Shown here: piece after piece, positions 9,978-19,918 of the stretch
Layout: every line of letters starts with the position of its first letter
Position numbering within the stretch: the stretch's first letter is position 1
From: Bacillus sp. REN3
GTDB lineage: Bacteria > Bacillota > Bacilli > Bacillales > Cytobacillaceae
Reading direction: 5' to 3'
Length of the DNA stretch: 64,000 bases
NCBI RefSeq assembly: GCF_017912555.1
Contig: NZ_JAERSD010000004.1
Location: 54,330 to 118,329, forward strand
Notes under the pieces: generated by a model
Told to the model about the DNA's origin: nothing
Database searches by the model: none
What the model saw: only the letters and a program-made list of their open reading frames with translations
Made by a program: the position numbers and the translations under genes

Positions 9978-9996
9978 GCCATCCGCATTGGATGGC
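9978..9996 (-). terminator. hairpin after yjzC
   Basis: GCCATCC-GCATT-GGATGGC forms a 7-bp stem 26 bases beyond the yjzC stop codon. It overlaps the upstream edge of the clpB promoter; the T-run after it is poor (TTTACTTATT). Confidence 0.5.
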
Positions 9997-10021
9997 TAAT
10001 ATTACAATCATGCATTTTTCA

Positions 10022-10201
10022 TCAAGGTTTCCGCTGGTATGTCCAAAGACGGTTGTGATTCGAGGTTTCCGGAAAACGGTCCCCGGCCTTGAGCTTTAAC
10101 AATTGTGGATTGTTGACATTGCTCCCTGTTTCGCCGATTTCAATGTACATACCATTGTTCGGAGCCTTCTGCCCTGGTCGAAATTGACGGTTCTGTCCCA
10201 T
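10022..10201 (-). CDS. yjzC: YjzC family small protein
   Basis: A 59-codon gene reading MGQNRQFRPGQKAPNNGMY at its N-terminus and ending NHNRLWTYQRKP, essentially the B. subtilis YjzC protein in length and motifs. AAGGAGGAAGG lies 4-10 bases before the ATG. It is a soluble basic protein with many Asn, Gly and Gln residues; its function is unknown to me. It lies between uppP and clpB, as part of the yjzC-yjzD neighbourhood downstream of argF in B. subtilis. Confidence 0.85.
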   Translation of the reverse strand: MGQNRQFRPGQKAPNNGMYIEIGETGSNVNNPQLLKLKAGDRFPETSNHNRLWTYQRKP

Positions 10202-10317
10202 TTTGCCTTCCTCCTTAAAAGTATTCCGGCCATTATAGTATTTGCACCCCGGATTATCCTATCGGGATAAATAGTTGGAAATTCCACCGTCCAGTTTTTA
10301 AAAAGAGTGGTTATCTC

Positions 10318-10346
10318 TTTACATCGAAAAAGGTTATACGTTAGAT
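10318..10346 (+). promoter_or_regulatory. candidate uppP promoter
   Basis: TTTACA (10318-10323), a 17-bp spacer and TTAGAT (10341-10346) make a plausible sigma-A promoter about 50 bases upstream of the uppP start. Both hexamers are only 4-5 of 6 to consensus. Confidence 0.4.
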
Positions 10347-10399
10347 TAGGTGGTATGGAAATCAAACCATGAGATAAAACGGAGGAATTCCAACACTTT

Positions 10400-11212
10400 A
10401 TGGAAAATTTATATGATTTGATCAAATATGTTCTATTAGGTCTTTTCCAGGGACTGACTGAGCCGATTCCGGTTTCGTCCAGCGGGCACCTGGAAATAGC
10501 TGAATACTTTTTCGGACTGGAAATCAGGGGCATGAGTTTTGCCCTTCTTGTCAATACCGCTTCGCTTTTCGCTGTTTTGCTTGTATACAGGGAAGATGTC
10601 CTCAGGTTGGCCAGGAATGGATTGGACTATTTGAAAAACAGGGACCCGAAAGCTAAACCGGATTTCATGTTCATCGTATACTTGATCGTCGGCACCATTC
10701 CAGCTGGGGTCATCGGTGTCCTTTTTGGGGATTTCATTGAAGATAAGCTAGCTTCCATTGAAACTGTCGGCATCACGCTGCTAATCACAGGTCTCGCGCT
10801 CTGGTTCATCCGCAATTTGCGCGGCCGAAAAAATGACGGCGATCTGCGTTTCAAGGATGCTATCATCATCGGACTTGCACAGGCTGTTGCGCTGATTCTG
10901 GGAATAAGCCGGTCAGGGGCGACTATCGTAGCTGCCATGGGACTGGGGATGAAACAGGAAACGGCATTAAGGTATTCTTTCCTATTATATATTCCAGTCA
11001 GCCTTGGCGGGATGATCCTTGGCATTTCCGATATCCTTAAGGACCCGTACCTGGAGGAACTTGCCTTCCCGTATGTCATGGCGTTTTTCGCTTCACTCGC
11101 GGCATCTTATTTTTCTTTGAAATGGTTCATGAATATCATGGCCCGCGGAGACCTGAAATATTTCGCGATTTATTGCTTCATCGCCGGGCCGTTTGTAATT
11201 TTCTTTTCATAA
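10400..11212 (+). CDS. uppP: undecaprenyl-diphosphate phosphatase (BacA/UppP)
   Basis: An integral membrane phosphatase that recycles undecaprenyl diphosphate to the monophosphate carrier for cell wall synthesis; overproduction gives bacitracin resistance. The 270-aa protein is strongly hydrophobic with the two family signatures: [10 protein letters not shown] at residues 21-30 and GISRSGAT at 168-175. The first is the [10 protein letters not shown] variant rather than the commoner EFLPISSTGH, so it may be a second-class paralogue. GGAGG lies 14 bases before the ATG, a long spacing. Confidence 0.9.
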   Translation: MENLYDLIKYVLLGLFQGLTEPIPVSSSGHLEIAEYFFGLEIRGMSFALLVNTASLFAVLLVYREDVLRLARNGLDYLKNRDPKAKPDFMFIVYLIVGTIPAGVIGVLFGDFIEDKLASIETVGITLLITGLALWFIRNLRGRKNDGDLRFKDAIIIGLAQAVALILGISRSGATIVAAMGLGMKQETALRYSFLLYIPVSLGGMILGISDILKDPYLEELAFPYVMAFFASLAASYFSLKWFMNIMARGDLKYFAIYCFIAGPFVIFFS

Positions 11213-11359
11213 ATCCAGCGATCAAAGCGAGCCTCCGCTGCGCATTGCCATTGAAGCATCTCTTCGGATTTTTCAATGGTTGAATACAAACTTTATACCA
11301 CCTAAATTGGCTGCCGGCTCAAATCTTGCTGCCGCCAATTTATCTTAGTCAATATATGA

Positions 11360-11402
11360 AGAAAGCCGGCTGGGAACTCATCGTTTCCAGCCGGCTTTTC
11401 CT
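11360..11402. terminator. bidirectional terminator between uppP and argF
   Basis: AAGCCGGCTGG and CCAGCCGGCTT, with a short inner AAC/GTT pairing, form a strong stem followed by TTTTCCTTTT on the plus strand and by T-rich sequence on the minus strand. It sits in the 317-bp gap between the convergent uppP and argF genes; no gene is visible in that gap. Confidence 0.75.
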
Positions 11403-11529
11403 TTTGTTCTGTTCTAGGATCAGAATTGTGCAGATAAGCCAGTACCCAATTCATCCGGAAGGTGCAAAAAGCTGGATTCTTGCTCTTTTTCTTGATCACG
11501 GATCGCAAAAGAAGCACAAGGCATCCTTC

Positions 11530-12483
11530 CTATTTAAGGATTTCAACAAGCAGGGCTTTTTGGGCATGCAGACGGTTCCCTGCTTGCTGGAACACGACGG
11601 AATGGGCACCATCGATAATTGCTGAAGAGACTTCCTCACCGCGGTGGGCAGGAAGGCAATGCATGAATAAAAAGTCCTCGTTGGCAATGGCTGCTAATTC
11701 CTCGTTGACCTGATAGCCATGAAAATCCCTTAAGCGCTCCTGATTTTCATTCTCCTGGCCCATACTCGTCCAAACATCGGTGTAGAGGATATCCGCATTT
11801 TTTGCTGCTTCGTATGGGGAATCGGTGATGATAAGCTTTGCTCCGCTTTGCTCTGCGTATTCCTTACACTGCGCAGTTACGGTTTCATCAGGGGCATACT
11901 CTTCGGGTGCAGCAATTGCTACATCGATCCCTACCTTGGAGCAGGCAATCATCAATGAGTGTGCAACATTATTGCCATCCCCGATATAGGCAAGCTTCAA
12001 TCCCTCCAGCTTGCCCTTATGTTCATGAATCGTCAAGAGATCAGCGAGAGCCTGGCAAGGGTGGTAAAGGTCAGTCAAACCATTGATTACCGGAATATCC
12101 GCATATTTTGCAAGCTCTTCTACAGATTGATGGGAAAAAGTCCTGATCATGATGCCATCAACATATTGCGACAGCACTCTCGCAGTATCGGCAATCGTTT
12201 CACCCCTGCCAAGCTGCAGATCATTTCCATTCAAGAAAAGGGCATTCCCCCCAAGCTGGATCATCCCCACTTCAAATGAGACTCGTGTCCGGGTCGATGA
12301 TTTATCAAAGATCATACCAAGAATCTTCCCTTTTAAAGGCTGGACGATTTGTTTTTGCGCCGTCTTTTCTTTTAAAGCAACAGCCTTTTCAACAAGCAAT
12401 CGGATTTCATGGGATTCAAGTTCCGCCAATGTCAATAAATCCTTGCCTGCTAAATTCAATTCTGCGTGCTGTAATGCCGTCAT
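11530..12483 (-). CDS. argF: ornithine carbamoyltransferase
   Basis: ArgF makes citrulline from ornithine and carbamoyl phosphate. The 317-aa product has the carbamoyl-phosphate motif SSTRTR, the HPCQALADL segment and the ornithine-binding MHCLPAHRGEE near the C-terminus. Its start overlaps the carB stop by 4 bases (ATGA), suggesting translational coupling. It is the last gene of argCJBD-carAB-argF, so carbamoyl phosphate is made and used by products of one transcript. Confidence 0.97.
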   Translation of the reverse strand: MTALQHAELNLAGKDLLTLAELESHEIRLLVEKAVALKEKTAQKQIVQPLKGKILGMIFDKSSTRTRVSFEVGMIQLGGNALFLNGNDLQLGRGETIADTARVLSQYVDGIMIRTFSHQSVEELAKYADIPVINGLTDLYHPCQALADLLTIHEHKGKLEGLKLAYIGDGNNVAHSLMIACSKVGIDVAIAAPEEYAPDETVTAQCKEYAEQSGAKLIITDSPYEAAKNADILYTDVWTSMGQENENQERLRDFHGYQVNEELAAIANEDFLFMHCLPAHRGEEVSSAIIDGAHSVVFQQAGNRLHAQKALLVEILK

Positions 12484-15400
12484 TTAGCCATCACTTCCTC
12501 ATTGATTAATTCATGCCATTCACCTAATGACTTGACGTCCCATCTCCCTTTTGAAGAACTTTTCAGGAATGCATTCAATGTCTCTTCTTCCGTGAAGACG
12601 AGCTTGCGATTCTTGATTGCCCATTCCCTCATCTGGACATCCCTTTCTGAATCCCCTGGCGAGTACAGGACAGAGATTTCTCTGGAATCCTCGACTTCCC
12701 CAAGTTCAACAAGGGATATATCTGCTGCGCCCATATCCATGCTAACAGCCGCAAAATCACTTTTTTGGGCAAATGCTACTGTTTTCTTCAGTTCCTTTCC
12801 GAGAAGTGAATGAAAGCTTTTAAACAGTGCTTCTTCAGCTGTCTTTGCTATGCTGATCCCTTCCCCAGTCGAGATCATCTGTGGGCCCGTCTTTGCGTCC
12901 AGTCCTTTTAAAGCAAAATTGGAGAAAACGGGATGCTTGACACAAATGAAAGGAAGATTCCCATCAAGCAATATTTCGTCCTTCGACAAATAATATTTCC
13001 CGAGCAATATTCTTGTCGCTTTTTTCACTAAGTCCTCCCCACTCACTTTGCTGACAATCGGCATCGTCCGGCTGGAACGAGGGTTTACCTCCAGCATATA
13101 AACCTGCTCATCCTTCACGATGAACTGGATATTCATCAACCCTTTATAGTTCAATGCTGTTACGATCTTTTTCGCATATTCCGCCATCAGCTGTTGAAGA
13201 TTCGCTGGAAAATTTTGAGATGGGATGAAGCAAAAGCTGTCACCTGAATGGACACCCGTTTTTTCAATGTGTTCGATGATTGCTGGGATAGCAATGTGCT
13301 TCCCATCTGCTGCAAGGTCCAATTCGGCTTCCTTCGCCTCAAGGTATTGGTCGACCAGGATCGGATATTGCATTGTTCCTTGTTCAATATAATCTTCAAG
13401 CTGGCGTTCGCTGTTGATGACTGTCATGTTCAGTCCGCCAATCACATAGGAAGGCCGGACAAGAACAGGGTAGCCAAGACGCGCCGCCGCTTCAAGGAGT
13501 TCTGATTTATTCTCTGCAGTTTCGCCTTTTACCCTCGGAATCTCAAGACGGTCAAGAAGCTGATAAAACAGGTCCCTATCTTCAAGCACATCGATTGTTT
13601 GGGAATTTGTTCCCAGCAGCGTTACACCAGCTTCCTCAAGACCCTTTGCAAGATTCAGGGCTGTCTGGCCGCCAAGCTGGACGATCGCTTCTTTGATTCC
13701 TTCCGCCTCGACCACATTCAGAATATCTTCGATTGTTAATGGTTCAAAATATAATCGATCGGAAATAGTAAAGTCAGTACTCACGGTTTCAGGATTGTTA
13801 TTGATCATGATGGTTTCGACATTTTCTTCTTTTAAAGCGAAAACCCCATGGACAGAGCAATAATCGAACTCGATCCCCTGGCCGATACTGATCGGTCCGC
13901 TCCCAAGGATGAGTACTTTGTGTTTTCCACTCTGTGCAGGTGTCTCACTCTCTCCGGAATAAGTAGAGTAGAAATAATTGGATGATGATTCAAATTCAGC
14001 GGCACATGTATCAACCATTTTAAAGGCAGGTTTGATGCCGTGTTCTTTGCGCAGCATCCTGATTTCAGCTTCGGGAACTCGCCATTCATTCGCTAAATAT
14101 TGGTCACTGAAGCCTTTTTCCTTCATCAGCTTCAGTTCTGGCCTAGTAACCGATTTTATGTCCAATTGGGAGATCATTGTTTCTATTTCAATCATGTTCC
14201 TTAATTTATCAAGATAGAATAAATCGATTTTCGTACTCTGATGAAGGGTATAGAGATCAACCTTCCTGCGCATAAGTTCGAGGAGCACAAAAATACGCTG
14301 GTCCGTTTGCTTGCCTGCCAGTTCATGAAGCTGTCCCACGGTGAGCCCCGATAATGCAGGAAGCTTCAGGTCGTGCGTCTTGATATTCAGCGACCTCACT
14401 GCCTTGGCAAAAGCACGTTCGAAATTGCGGTCCATCGCCATCACTTCCCCGGTAGCCTTCATTTGGGTACCTAGTGTCCTGTCGATTTGCGGGAATTGGT
14501 CAAATGGCCATTTCGGTATTTTAACGACGATATAATCAAGTGATGGTTCATAGCTTGCAAATGTATTGCCTGTCACAGGATTCTTAATTTCCGCCAACTG
14601 GTATCCAACTGCCAGCTTAGCCGCCATCCGGGCAATCGGATAGCCTGTTGCTTTTGAAGCCAAGGCTGAAGATCTGCTCACTCTTGGATTCACTTCGATC
14701 AGATAGTAATGTTTGCTTACAGGATCCAGGGCAAATTGAATGTTGCAGCCGCCAATGATTCCTAGGGCCGAAACGATTTTCACCGCAGATGTCCGGAGCA
14801 TCTGGTATTCGCGGTCGGTCAATGTCTGTGACGGAGCCACGACAATCGAATCACCGGTATGGATGCCGACTGGGTCAATGTTTTCCATATTGCAGACAGC
14901 GATACAAGTTCCAGATGCATCCCGGATCATTTCATATTCTACCTCTTTGTAGCCTGCGATGCTCCGTTCTATCAGGCATTGAGTAATCGGGCTTTCATTG
15001 AGCCCGCTTGAGACAATCGCTTTTAACTCTTCCATTGAGCCGGCAATCCCGCCTCCTGTCCCGCCCAATGTATAGGCCGGCCTGATGATAAGGGGGAAGC
15101 CGATTTTTTCCGCGAATAAAACTGCTTCATTTATAGTATGGACAATTTCACTCTCAGGGACTGGCTCATTCAGTTCATGCATCAAAGTCCGGAACGCTTC
15201 ACGATCCTCTCCTTGCTTGATGCTGGCGACAGGTGTTCCGAGGACTTTGATATTGTGTTTGTCGAGAATTCCCTGTTCGCTCAGCTTGAACACGAGATTC
15301 AATCCTGCTTGCCCCCCAAGTGTCCCGAGGATGCCATCCGGCTTTTCCCGTTCGATGACCTTTTCAAGACCTTCGACAGTCATAGGTTCAAAATAGACTG

Positions 15401-15587
15401 CGTCTGCGTATACATGGTCCGTCATCACAGTCGCTGGATTGTTGTTCACCAGAATGACCCTGTATCCTTCTTCCTTCAGGGCAATGCATGCCTGCGTTCC
15501 CGCATAATCAAATTCGGCTGCCTGGCCAATGATGATGGGGCCGGAGCCGATTACTAACACTGATTCAATACTCATGTCTTTAGGCAT
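12480..15587 (-). CDS. carB: carbamoyl-phosphate synthase, large subunit (arginine-type)
   Basis: The large subunit makes carbamoyl phosphate from bicarbonate, ammonia (from CarA) and two ATP. The 1035-aa protein has two homologous ATP-grasp halves, each starting with an ExxxxIGSGPIxIGQ-type block (near residues 10 and 550), and ends in a short regulatory domain. The length fits the arginine-specific B. subtilis CarB rather than the longer pyrimidine enzyme, and the context confirms this. It overlaps carA by 8 bases and argF by 4. Confidence 0.96.
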   Translation of the reverse strand: MPKDMSIESVLVIGSGPIIIGQAAEFDYAGTQACIALKEEGYRVILVNNNPATVMTDHVYADAVYFEPMTVEGLEKVIEREKPDGILGTLGGQAGLNLVFKLSEQGILDKHNIKVLGTPVASIKQGEDREAFRTLMHELNEPVPESEIVHTINEAVLFAEKIGFPLIIRPAYTLGGTGGGIAGSMEELKAIVSSGLNESPITQCLIERSIAGYKEVEYEMIRDASGTCIAVCNMENIDPVGIHTGDSIVVAPSQTLTDREYQMLRTSAVKIVSALGIIGGCNIQFALDPVSKHYYLIEVNPRVSRSSALASKATGYPIARMAAKLAVGYQLAEIKNPVTGNTFASYEPSLDYIVVKIPKWPFDQFPQIDRTLGTQMKATGEVMAMDRNFERAFAKAVRSLNIKTHDLKLPALSGLTVGQLHELAGKQTDQRIFVLLELMRRKVDLYTLHQSTKIDLFYLDKLRNMIEIETMISQLDIKSVTRPELKLMKEKGFSDQYLANEWRVPEAEIRMLRKEHGIKPAFKMVDTCAAEFESSSNYFYSTYSGESETPAQSGKHKVLILGSGPISIGQGIEFDYCSVHGVFALKEENVETIMINNNPETVSTDFTISDRLYFEPLTIEDILNVVEAEGIKEAIVQLGGQTALNLAKGLEEAGVTLLGTNSQTIDVLEDRDLFYQLLDRLEIPRVKGETAENKSELLEAAARLGYPVLVRPSYVIGGLNMTVINSERQLEDYIEQGTMQYPILVDQYLEAKEAELDLAADGKHIAIPAIIEHIEKTGVHSGDSFCFIPSQNFPANLQQLMAEYAKKIVTALNYKGLMNIQFIVKDEQVYMLEVNPRSSRTMPIVSKVSGEDLVKKATRILLGKYYLSKDEILLDGNLPFICVKHPVFSNFALKGLDAKTGPQMISTGEGISIAKTAEEALFKSFHSLLGKELKKTVAFAQKSDFAAVSMDMGAADISLVELGEVEDSREISVLYSPGDSERDVQMREWAIKNRKLVFTEEETLNAFLKSSSKGRWDVKSLGEWHELINEEVMAK

Positions 15588-16659
15588 AGCTGACTTCTCT
15601 CCGTTTAATTGATTTGACTGTGCTTATGAATTCCTCGAAAATGAAGGAACTGTCTTCCGGCCCCGGATTTGCTTCCGGATGGAACTGGACGGTAAGCAGC
15701 GGAAAGCTTGTATGGAACAACCCTTCTATTGATTGATCATTTTGATTATAAAAACGGACTTTCAAGCCTGTACCTGCAATGCTTGCTGGTTCAACTGAAT
15801 AACTATGGTTCTGGGAACTCATGAATACCCGTTTTCCTGCTGTATCGTAAACCGGCTGATTCGCGCCGCGATGTCCGAATAGCATTTTCTTCGTATTGCC
15901 TCCAAGTGCAAGGGCAGCTAGCTGGTGCCCAAGACAAATTCCAAGAACCGGATAGTTTTCAATGACTCTTTTGATTTCAGGCACCTGGGCGAGGAGGTCC
16001 TTTGGGTCGCCAGGTCCATTCGATAACAGCACCCCATTTGGCTGAAGGACAGCGATTTTGTCAAATGGATAGTCAAATGGAACGGTCGTCACACGGCAAT
16101 TTTGCTTAATGAGCATTTCCGCTATCGATTTCTTGAATCCGAAATCCATCAAGACGATATGGACATCACCGCTGCCGATCGTTTCTGGTTGAGTGCTTGA
16201 TACTTGCTTGACCTTCATACCCTCTGGATGCTCCATCTTCAAGTCAAACTTTGATTTTGCAGATAGGGCAGCCGGCATTGTTCCCTTTTGGCGGATCCTC
16301 TTCACTAGTTCTCTTGTATCGATATGCTCCAGGATTGGAATATTCCAATCCTTTAAATAATCAAGGAATGAGTACCGAGCTTCATAATGGTATGCCGTCC
16401 TGGCGGCCTCCTGCACGATTACAGCGGCTACCCTGGGTTTCAGGCTCTCAGAGTCATTTGCGTTTATTCCATAATTCCCGATAAGCGGGTAGGTAAATAC
16501 GATGATTTGATTTGTATAGGAGGGGTCGGTTAAAACCTCCTGGTATCCGGTCATTCCTGTAAAAAACACAATTTCGCCGGCAATGCCGTGTTCAGGCAGC
16601 TCGCCATGCAAGTCTCCCTGAAATGCCTTTCCATCAGATAGATGCAGATATCCTTTCAT
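15580..16659 (-). CDS. carA: carbamoyl-phosphate synthase, small (glutaminase) subunit
   Basis: CarA hydrolyses glutamine to feed ammonia to CarB. The 359-aa product has the CPSase small-chain N-domain (FFTGMTGYQEVLTDPSY) and a class I glutaminase domain: GICLGHQLAAL with the catalytic Cys, and FHPEANPGP with the catalytic His-Glu. I start at the ATG at 16659, where GAGGAGGTG lies 5 bases upstream; an ATG five codons earlier overlaps that site. It is preceded by two ARG boxes, so it may have an internal promoter within the arg operon. Confidence 0.96.
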   Translation of the reverse strand: MKGYLHLSDGKAFQGDLHGELPEHGIAGEIVFFTGMTGYQEVLTDPSYTNQIIVFTYPLIGNYGINANDSESLKPRVAAVIVQEAARTAYHYEARYSFLDYLKDWNIPILEHIDTRELVKRIRQKGTMPAALSAKSKFDLKMEHPEGMKVKQVSSTQPETIGSGDVHIVLMDFGFKKSIAEMLIKQNCRVTTVPFDYPFDKIAVLQPNGVLLSNGPGDPKDLLAQVPEIKRVIENYPVLGICLGHQLAALALGGNTKKMLFGHRGANQPVYDTAGKRVFMSSQNHSYSVEPASIAGTGLKVRFYNQNDQSIEGLFHTSFPLLTVQFHPEANPGPEDSSFIFEEFISTVKSIKRREVSYA

Positions 16660-16673
16660 TAGGCACCTCCTCA

Positions 16674-16711
16674 TTTGTATTTTTATTAATACAAATTAAT
16701 TTTTATTCAAA
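16674..16711 (-). promoter_or_regulatory. two tandem ARG boxes upstream of carA
   Basis: Two 18-bp sequences, 16674-16691 and 16694-16711, each match the Bacillus ARG box (reverse form MTTGMATTTTTATTCATG) at about 14 of 18 positions, counted by eye. They fill the 75-bp gap between argD and carA. AhrC/ArgR binding with arginine would repress or attenuate carAB-argF separately from the argC promoter. Confidence 0.6.
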
Positions 16712-16734
16712 AATAAACAAAAAAATCAGTCAGT

Positions 16735-17889
16735 TCAGGAAACCGCATCTGCTGTGCTGAAGGCATTCTTCATAATCAGCATAGCTTTTTCAATCTCCTG
16801 GACCCTGACGGTCAAAGGCGGAAGCAGCCTAACTACATTTTCCCCTGCCGGAAGCGCAAGCAGGCCTGCTTTTCTTAAATCGGCAAGCAGTGGCTTTAAT
16901 TCAGCCTCCACCTCAATCCCAGCCATCATCCCTATTCCCCTGATTTCTTTAACAATTTCAAGACTGGCTAGTTCCTTTTCTAGCAAATCGAAAAGAATAT
17001 GTCCTTTATCTATTGTTTGCTGTAAAAACCCTTGTTCGAAGATAATCTCCATCGTTGCCTTTGCTGCCGCAATGCTGACAGGGTTCCCGCCAAATGTGGA
17101 ACCATGGCTTCCAGGGCCAAAATGTTTGTTGAGGCTCACCCTGCCGATAACCGCCCCGATTGGCAAGCCGCTTCCAAGCCCTTTCGCCACCGTAACCAAA
17201 TCGGGAGTAAGATTAAAATGCTGAAAAGCAAATGGTTTCCCGGTTCGCCCAATTCCGGTCTGGATTTCGTCAATGATCAATAATGCCCCATATTTGCGAC
17301 AGGCCGCTTCCACTGCCTTCAGGAATTCAGGCTCTGCTACATGTATGCCTCCTTCACCTTGAATGACTTCAAGCATGACGGCAGCAGTGTCAATGTCGAG
17401 TTCTTTTTCAAGTCCCGCGATATCGTTGAAGGGAACATGCACAAAGGTTTCCAGCATAGATCCGAATCCCTGCTTGATTTTGTCCTGTCCAGTTGCTGCC
17501 ATCCCGGCAAACGTCCGTCCGTGGAACGATTGGAGGAAGGAAATGATCTTTGTTCTTCCTGTCGCTTTCCTTGCCAATTTGATAGCCGCTTCATTCGCTT
17601 CAGCTCCGCTGTTGGCAAAGAATACACTGCCGAGCCCTGCGGCTTCCGCCAGGCATTTTGCAGCCTGTTCCTGTGCTGTTTGCGGGAATAGATTGGAGAC
17701 ATGCCAGAACAATCCGAGCTGTTCTTTGACAGCCTGTTCAACCCCTTTCGGGCGATGGCCAAGATTGCAGACACCGATTCCGGATGTAAAGTCGAGGTAT
17801 TCCTTTCCGTCCTTCCCCAAAATTACAGAGCCTTCAGCCTTCGCTGGTTCGATATCCCACCTTTGATAGGTAGGGAATAAATAGCTCAT
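16735..17889 (-). CDS. argD: acetylornithine aminotransferase
   Basis: A PLP enzyme that transaminates N-acetylglutamate semialdehyde with glutamate in arginine synthesis. The 384-aa product shows the class III aminotransferase blocks: SGAEANEAAIKLAR, LLIIDEIQTGIGRTG with the cofactor-binding Asp, and VTVAKGLGSGLPIG with the PLP Lys. The start overlaps the argB stop by 4 bases. Third group of the argCJBD order typical of Bacillus. Confidence 0.96.
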   Translation of the reverse strand: MSYLFPTYQRWDIEPAKAEGSVILGKDGKEYLDFTSGIGVCNLGHRPKGVEQAVKEQLGLFWHVSNLFPQTAQEQAAKCLAEAAGLGSVFFANSGAEANEAAIKLARKATGRTKIISFLQSFHGRTFAGMAATGQDKIKQGFGSMLETFVHVPFNDIAGLEKELDIDTAAVMLEVIQGEGGIHVAEPEFLKAVEAACRKYGALLIIDEIQTGIGRTGKPFAFQHFNLTPDLVTVAKGLGSGLPIGAVIGRVSLNKHFGPGSHGSTFGGNPVSIAAAKATMEIIFEQGFLQQTIDKGHILFDLLEKELASLEIVKEIRGIGMMAGIEVEAELKPLLADLRKAGLLALPAGENVVRLLPPLTVRVQEIEKAMLIMKNAFSTADAVS

Positions 17890-18659
17890 TTCAAAACCCT
17901 CTCTTTTGCAGCTATAGCAGTTCCCTGCCAGCTGTTATTTTTATAAAATTGTTTTTTCCCTGAAATGATCATCACTTTTTGTATCCCGGCGTGCATGGCC
18001 GCCAGAGCCGATTTCACCTTTGGGATCATTCCTCCGTATATATTGCCATCTCCGATGGATGCCTCTATTTCCTGATCCGTCATTTCGGCTTTGATTTTCC
18101 CATTGACCATAATGCCGTCAACATTGGTCACAAAAGCGCATCGATCCGCATTTAGTGCTTTGGCGATCGAGGCTGCGGCGTAATCGCCGTTCACATTCAG
18201 CTTGCTGCCATCTTTCGCAGTTGCAATTGGAGTTATCACCGGAATATAGCCATTCTCCAGCAGCATCTTGATCAGTCCTGCGTTGACAGATGAAATCTCC
18301 CCTACATAGCCAAGGGCCGATTGATCTATGAAGTCTCCTTCAAGACAAGCCCCATCGCTACCGTTCAATCCAATCGGCTTGAATCCATGCTTTGCCAGCA
18401 AGGCACAGAGCTTGCGGTTTACCTCACCAGCAAGAACGAGTTCAACGATTTCCATCGTCTTCTCACATGTTACCCTTAAGCCATCACGGAAGCTTGCCTC
18501 GACCTCGAAGAAATCAAGCATCCTGTTGATGGCCGGTCCTCCGCCATGGACAATCACCGGGTAATGCCCATTTTCAATCAGTTCCCTCAGGCTTCCAAAA
18601 AAGTCATCCTTCAACTCTTCCAAAACACTTCCGCCACATTTCAAGACAACGATATCCAA
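17886..18659 (-). CDS. argB: acetylglutamate kinase
   Basis: ArgB phosphorylates N-acetylglutamate. The amino acid kinase fold shows VVLKCGGSVLEEL at the N-terminus, VHGGGPAINRML, and AFVTNVDGIM near residue 180. I use the TTG at 18659 (MDIVVLKCGG): AAGGAGAG lies 6 bases upstream and the resulting 257 aa is the usual length. Earlier codons lie inside the end of argJ. Thirteen bases separate it from the argJ stop codon. Confidence 0.94.
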   Translation of the reverse strand: MDIVVLKCGGSVLEELKDDFFGSLRELIENGHYPVIVHGGGPAINRMLDFFEVEASFRDGLRVTCEKTMEIVELVLAGEVNRKLCALLAKHGFKPIGLNGSDGACLEGDFIDQSALGYVGEISSVNAGLIKMLLENGYIPVITPIATAKDGSKLNVNGDYAAASIAKALNADRCAFVTNVDGIMVNGKIKAEMTDQEIEASIGDGNIYGGMIPKVKSALAAMHAGIQKVMIISGKKQFYKNNSWQGTAIAAKERVLK

Positions 18660-18672
18660 AAGATTCTCTCCT

Positions 18673-19908
18673 TTATGTGCGATAGCTAGCATTGATTTTC
18701 ACATAGTCATAAGACAGGTCACAGCCCCAGGCCAAACCTTCACCAGCTGCCAGGTGCAGATTAACGAAAATTTGCACATTATCCTTTAAAAGATATTCCT
18801 TGGCCTCTCCTTCATCAAAAGCAACAGGCTTGCTGCCTTCGAGCATGGCGATGGATCCCAGGGAGATATCCACCGTTTTCGGATTCACTTCGGCTTCACT
18901 TTGGCCGATTGCCCCAATGATCCTCCCCCAGTTTGCATCTGCTCCGTGGACGGCTGTCTTCACTAGGTTGGAACCGGCAATCTTCTTGGCGACCTTCCTT
19001 GCTTCCTCATCAGAGACTGCCCCTTTAACAGAAACTTCAATTAATTTGGTCGCCCCCTCTCCATCACGGGCAATTTGCTTCGCAAGGCTCGCACAGCTTT
19101 CTCGCAACATTCCTTTGAAGACATCCCATTGCGGATGGCCGGGATGGAGGGGATCATTCCCTGCTGACCCGTTCGCCATCACAATCACCATGTCATTAGT
19201 CGAGACGTCTCCATCTACCGTGATTTGATTGAAAGTGGTGTTGGTGACTTCCTTCAGTGCAGCCTCAAGATGTTCAGGAGAAACTGCTGCGTCTGTTGTC
19301 AGGAAGCCGAGCATTGTGGCCATGTTTGGATGAATCATTCCCGACCCTTTGGCAGCCCCGCCCATCGAAACGGTTTTCCCGTCAATTTCAGCAGTGTAAC
19401 AGCATCGTTTCATGACCATATCCGTTGTCAGGATAGCTGTTTGGAAAGCTTCTGCCTTTTCGGACTCTTTTCCTGGATCCGCCATCTCGATCCCGGCTGC
19501 GATTTTATCCATCTGAAGATATTCACCAATCACACCTGTCGATGCAACCGCGATTAAATGCTCATCGATTCCCAGCTTCTTAGCTGTGAGCGACCTCATC
19601 ATCAAGGCATCCTTGTATCCCTGGTCACCCGTGCAGGCATTCGCACAGGCACTGTTCACTACGATTCCCTGGATTTTGCCCGCCTTGCTGATGCTATCCT
19701 GCGTCACAAGCAATGGCGGCGCCTGAAAGTGGCTTGTCGTGTAGACGGCTGCTGTACTGCAAGGCGTTTCACTCACGATCATCCCCATATCGAGCTTGTT
19801 GTAGCGGAGTCCCGCATGGACACCATCGCACTTAAAGCCTTTCGGAGCTAAAATACCGCCGTCGGTCTTTTCTTTTATCAACTGTTTTTCTGTCATTGCC
19901 TGGTACAT
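18673..19908 (-). CDS. argJ: bifunctional ornithine acetyltransferase / N-acetylglutamate synthase
   Basis: ArgJ recycles the acetyl group from N-acetylornithine to glutamate and may also use acetyl-CoA. The 411-aa precursor self-cleaves at the conserved VASTGVIGEYL motif before the nucleophilic Thr, giving alpha and beta chains. NSACANACTG and AAKGSGMIHPNMATML are further family signatures. Good ribosome site (AAGGAGG) before ATG. Ten bases downstream of argC. Confidence 0.96.
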   Translation of the reverse strand: MYQAMTEKQLIKEKTDGGILAPKGFKCDGVHAGLRYNKLDMGMIVSETPCSTAAVYTTSHFQAPPLLVTQDSISKAGKIQGIVVNSACANACTGDQGYKDALMMRSLTAKKLGIDEHLIAVASTGVIGEYLQMDKIAAGIEMADPGKESEKAEAFQTAILTTDMVMKRCCYTAEIDGKTVSMGGAAKGSGMIHPNMATMLGFLTTDAAVSPEHLEAALKEVTNTTFNQITVDGDVSTNDMVIVMANGSAGNDPLHPGHPQWDVFKGMLRESCASLAKQIARDGEGATKLIEVSVKGAVSDEEARKVAKKIAGSNLVKTAVHGADANWGRIIGAIGQSEAEVNPKTVDISLGSIAMLEGSKPVAFDEGEAKEYLLKDNVQIFVNLHLAAGEGLAWGCDLSYDYVKINASYRT

Positions 19909-19918
19909 GAGAACCTCC

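Noticed and set aside
11166-11303. Short minus-strand ORF antisense to the end of uppP (TTG start, about 38 codons)
   Set aside because: No ribosome site and it overlaps a conserved gene; likely chance.
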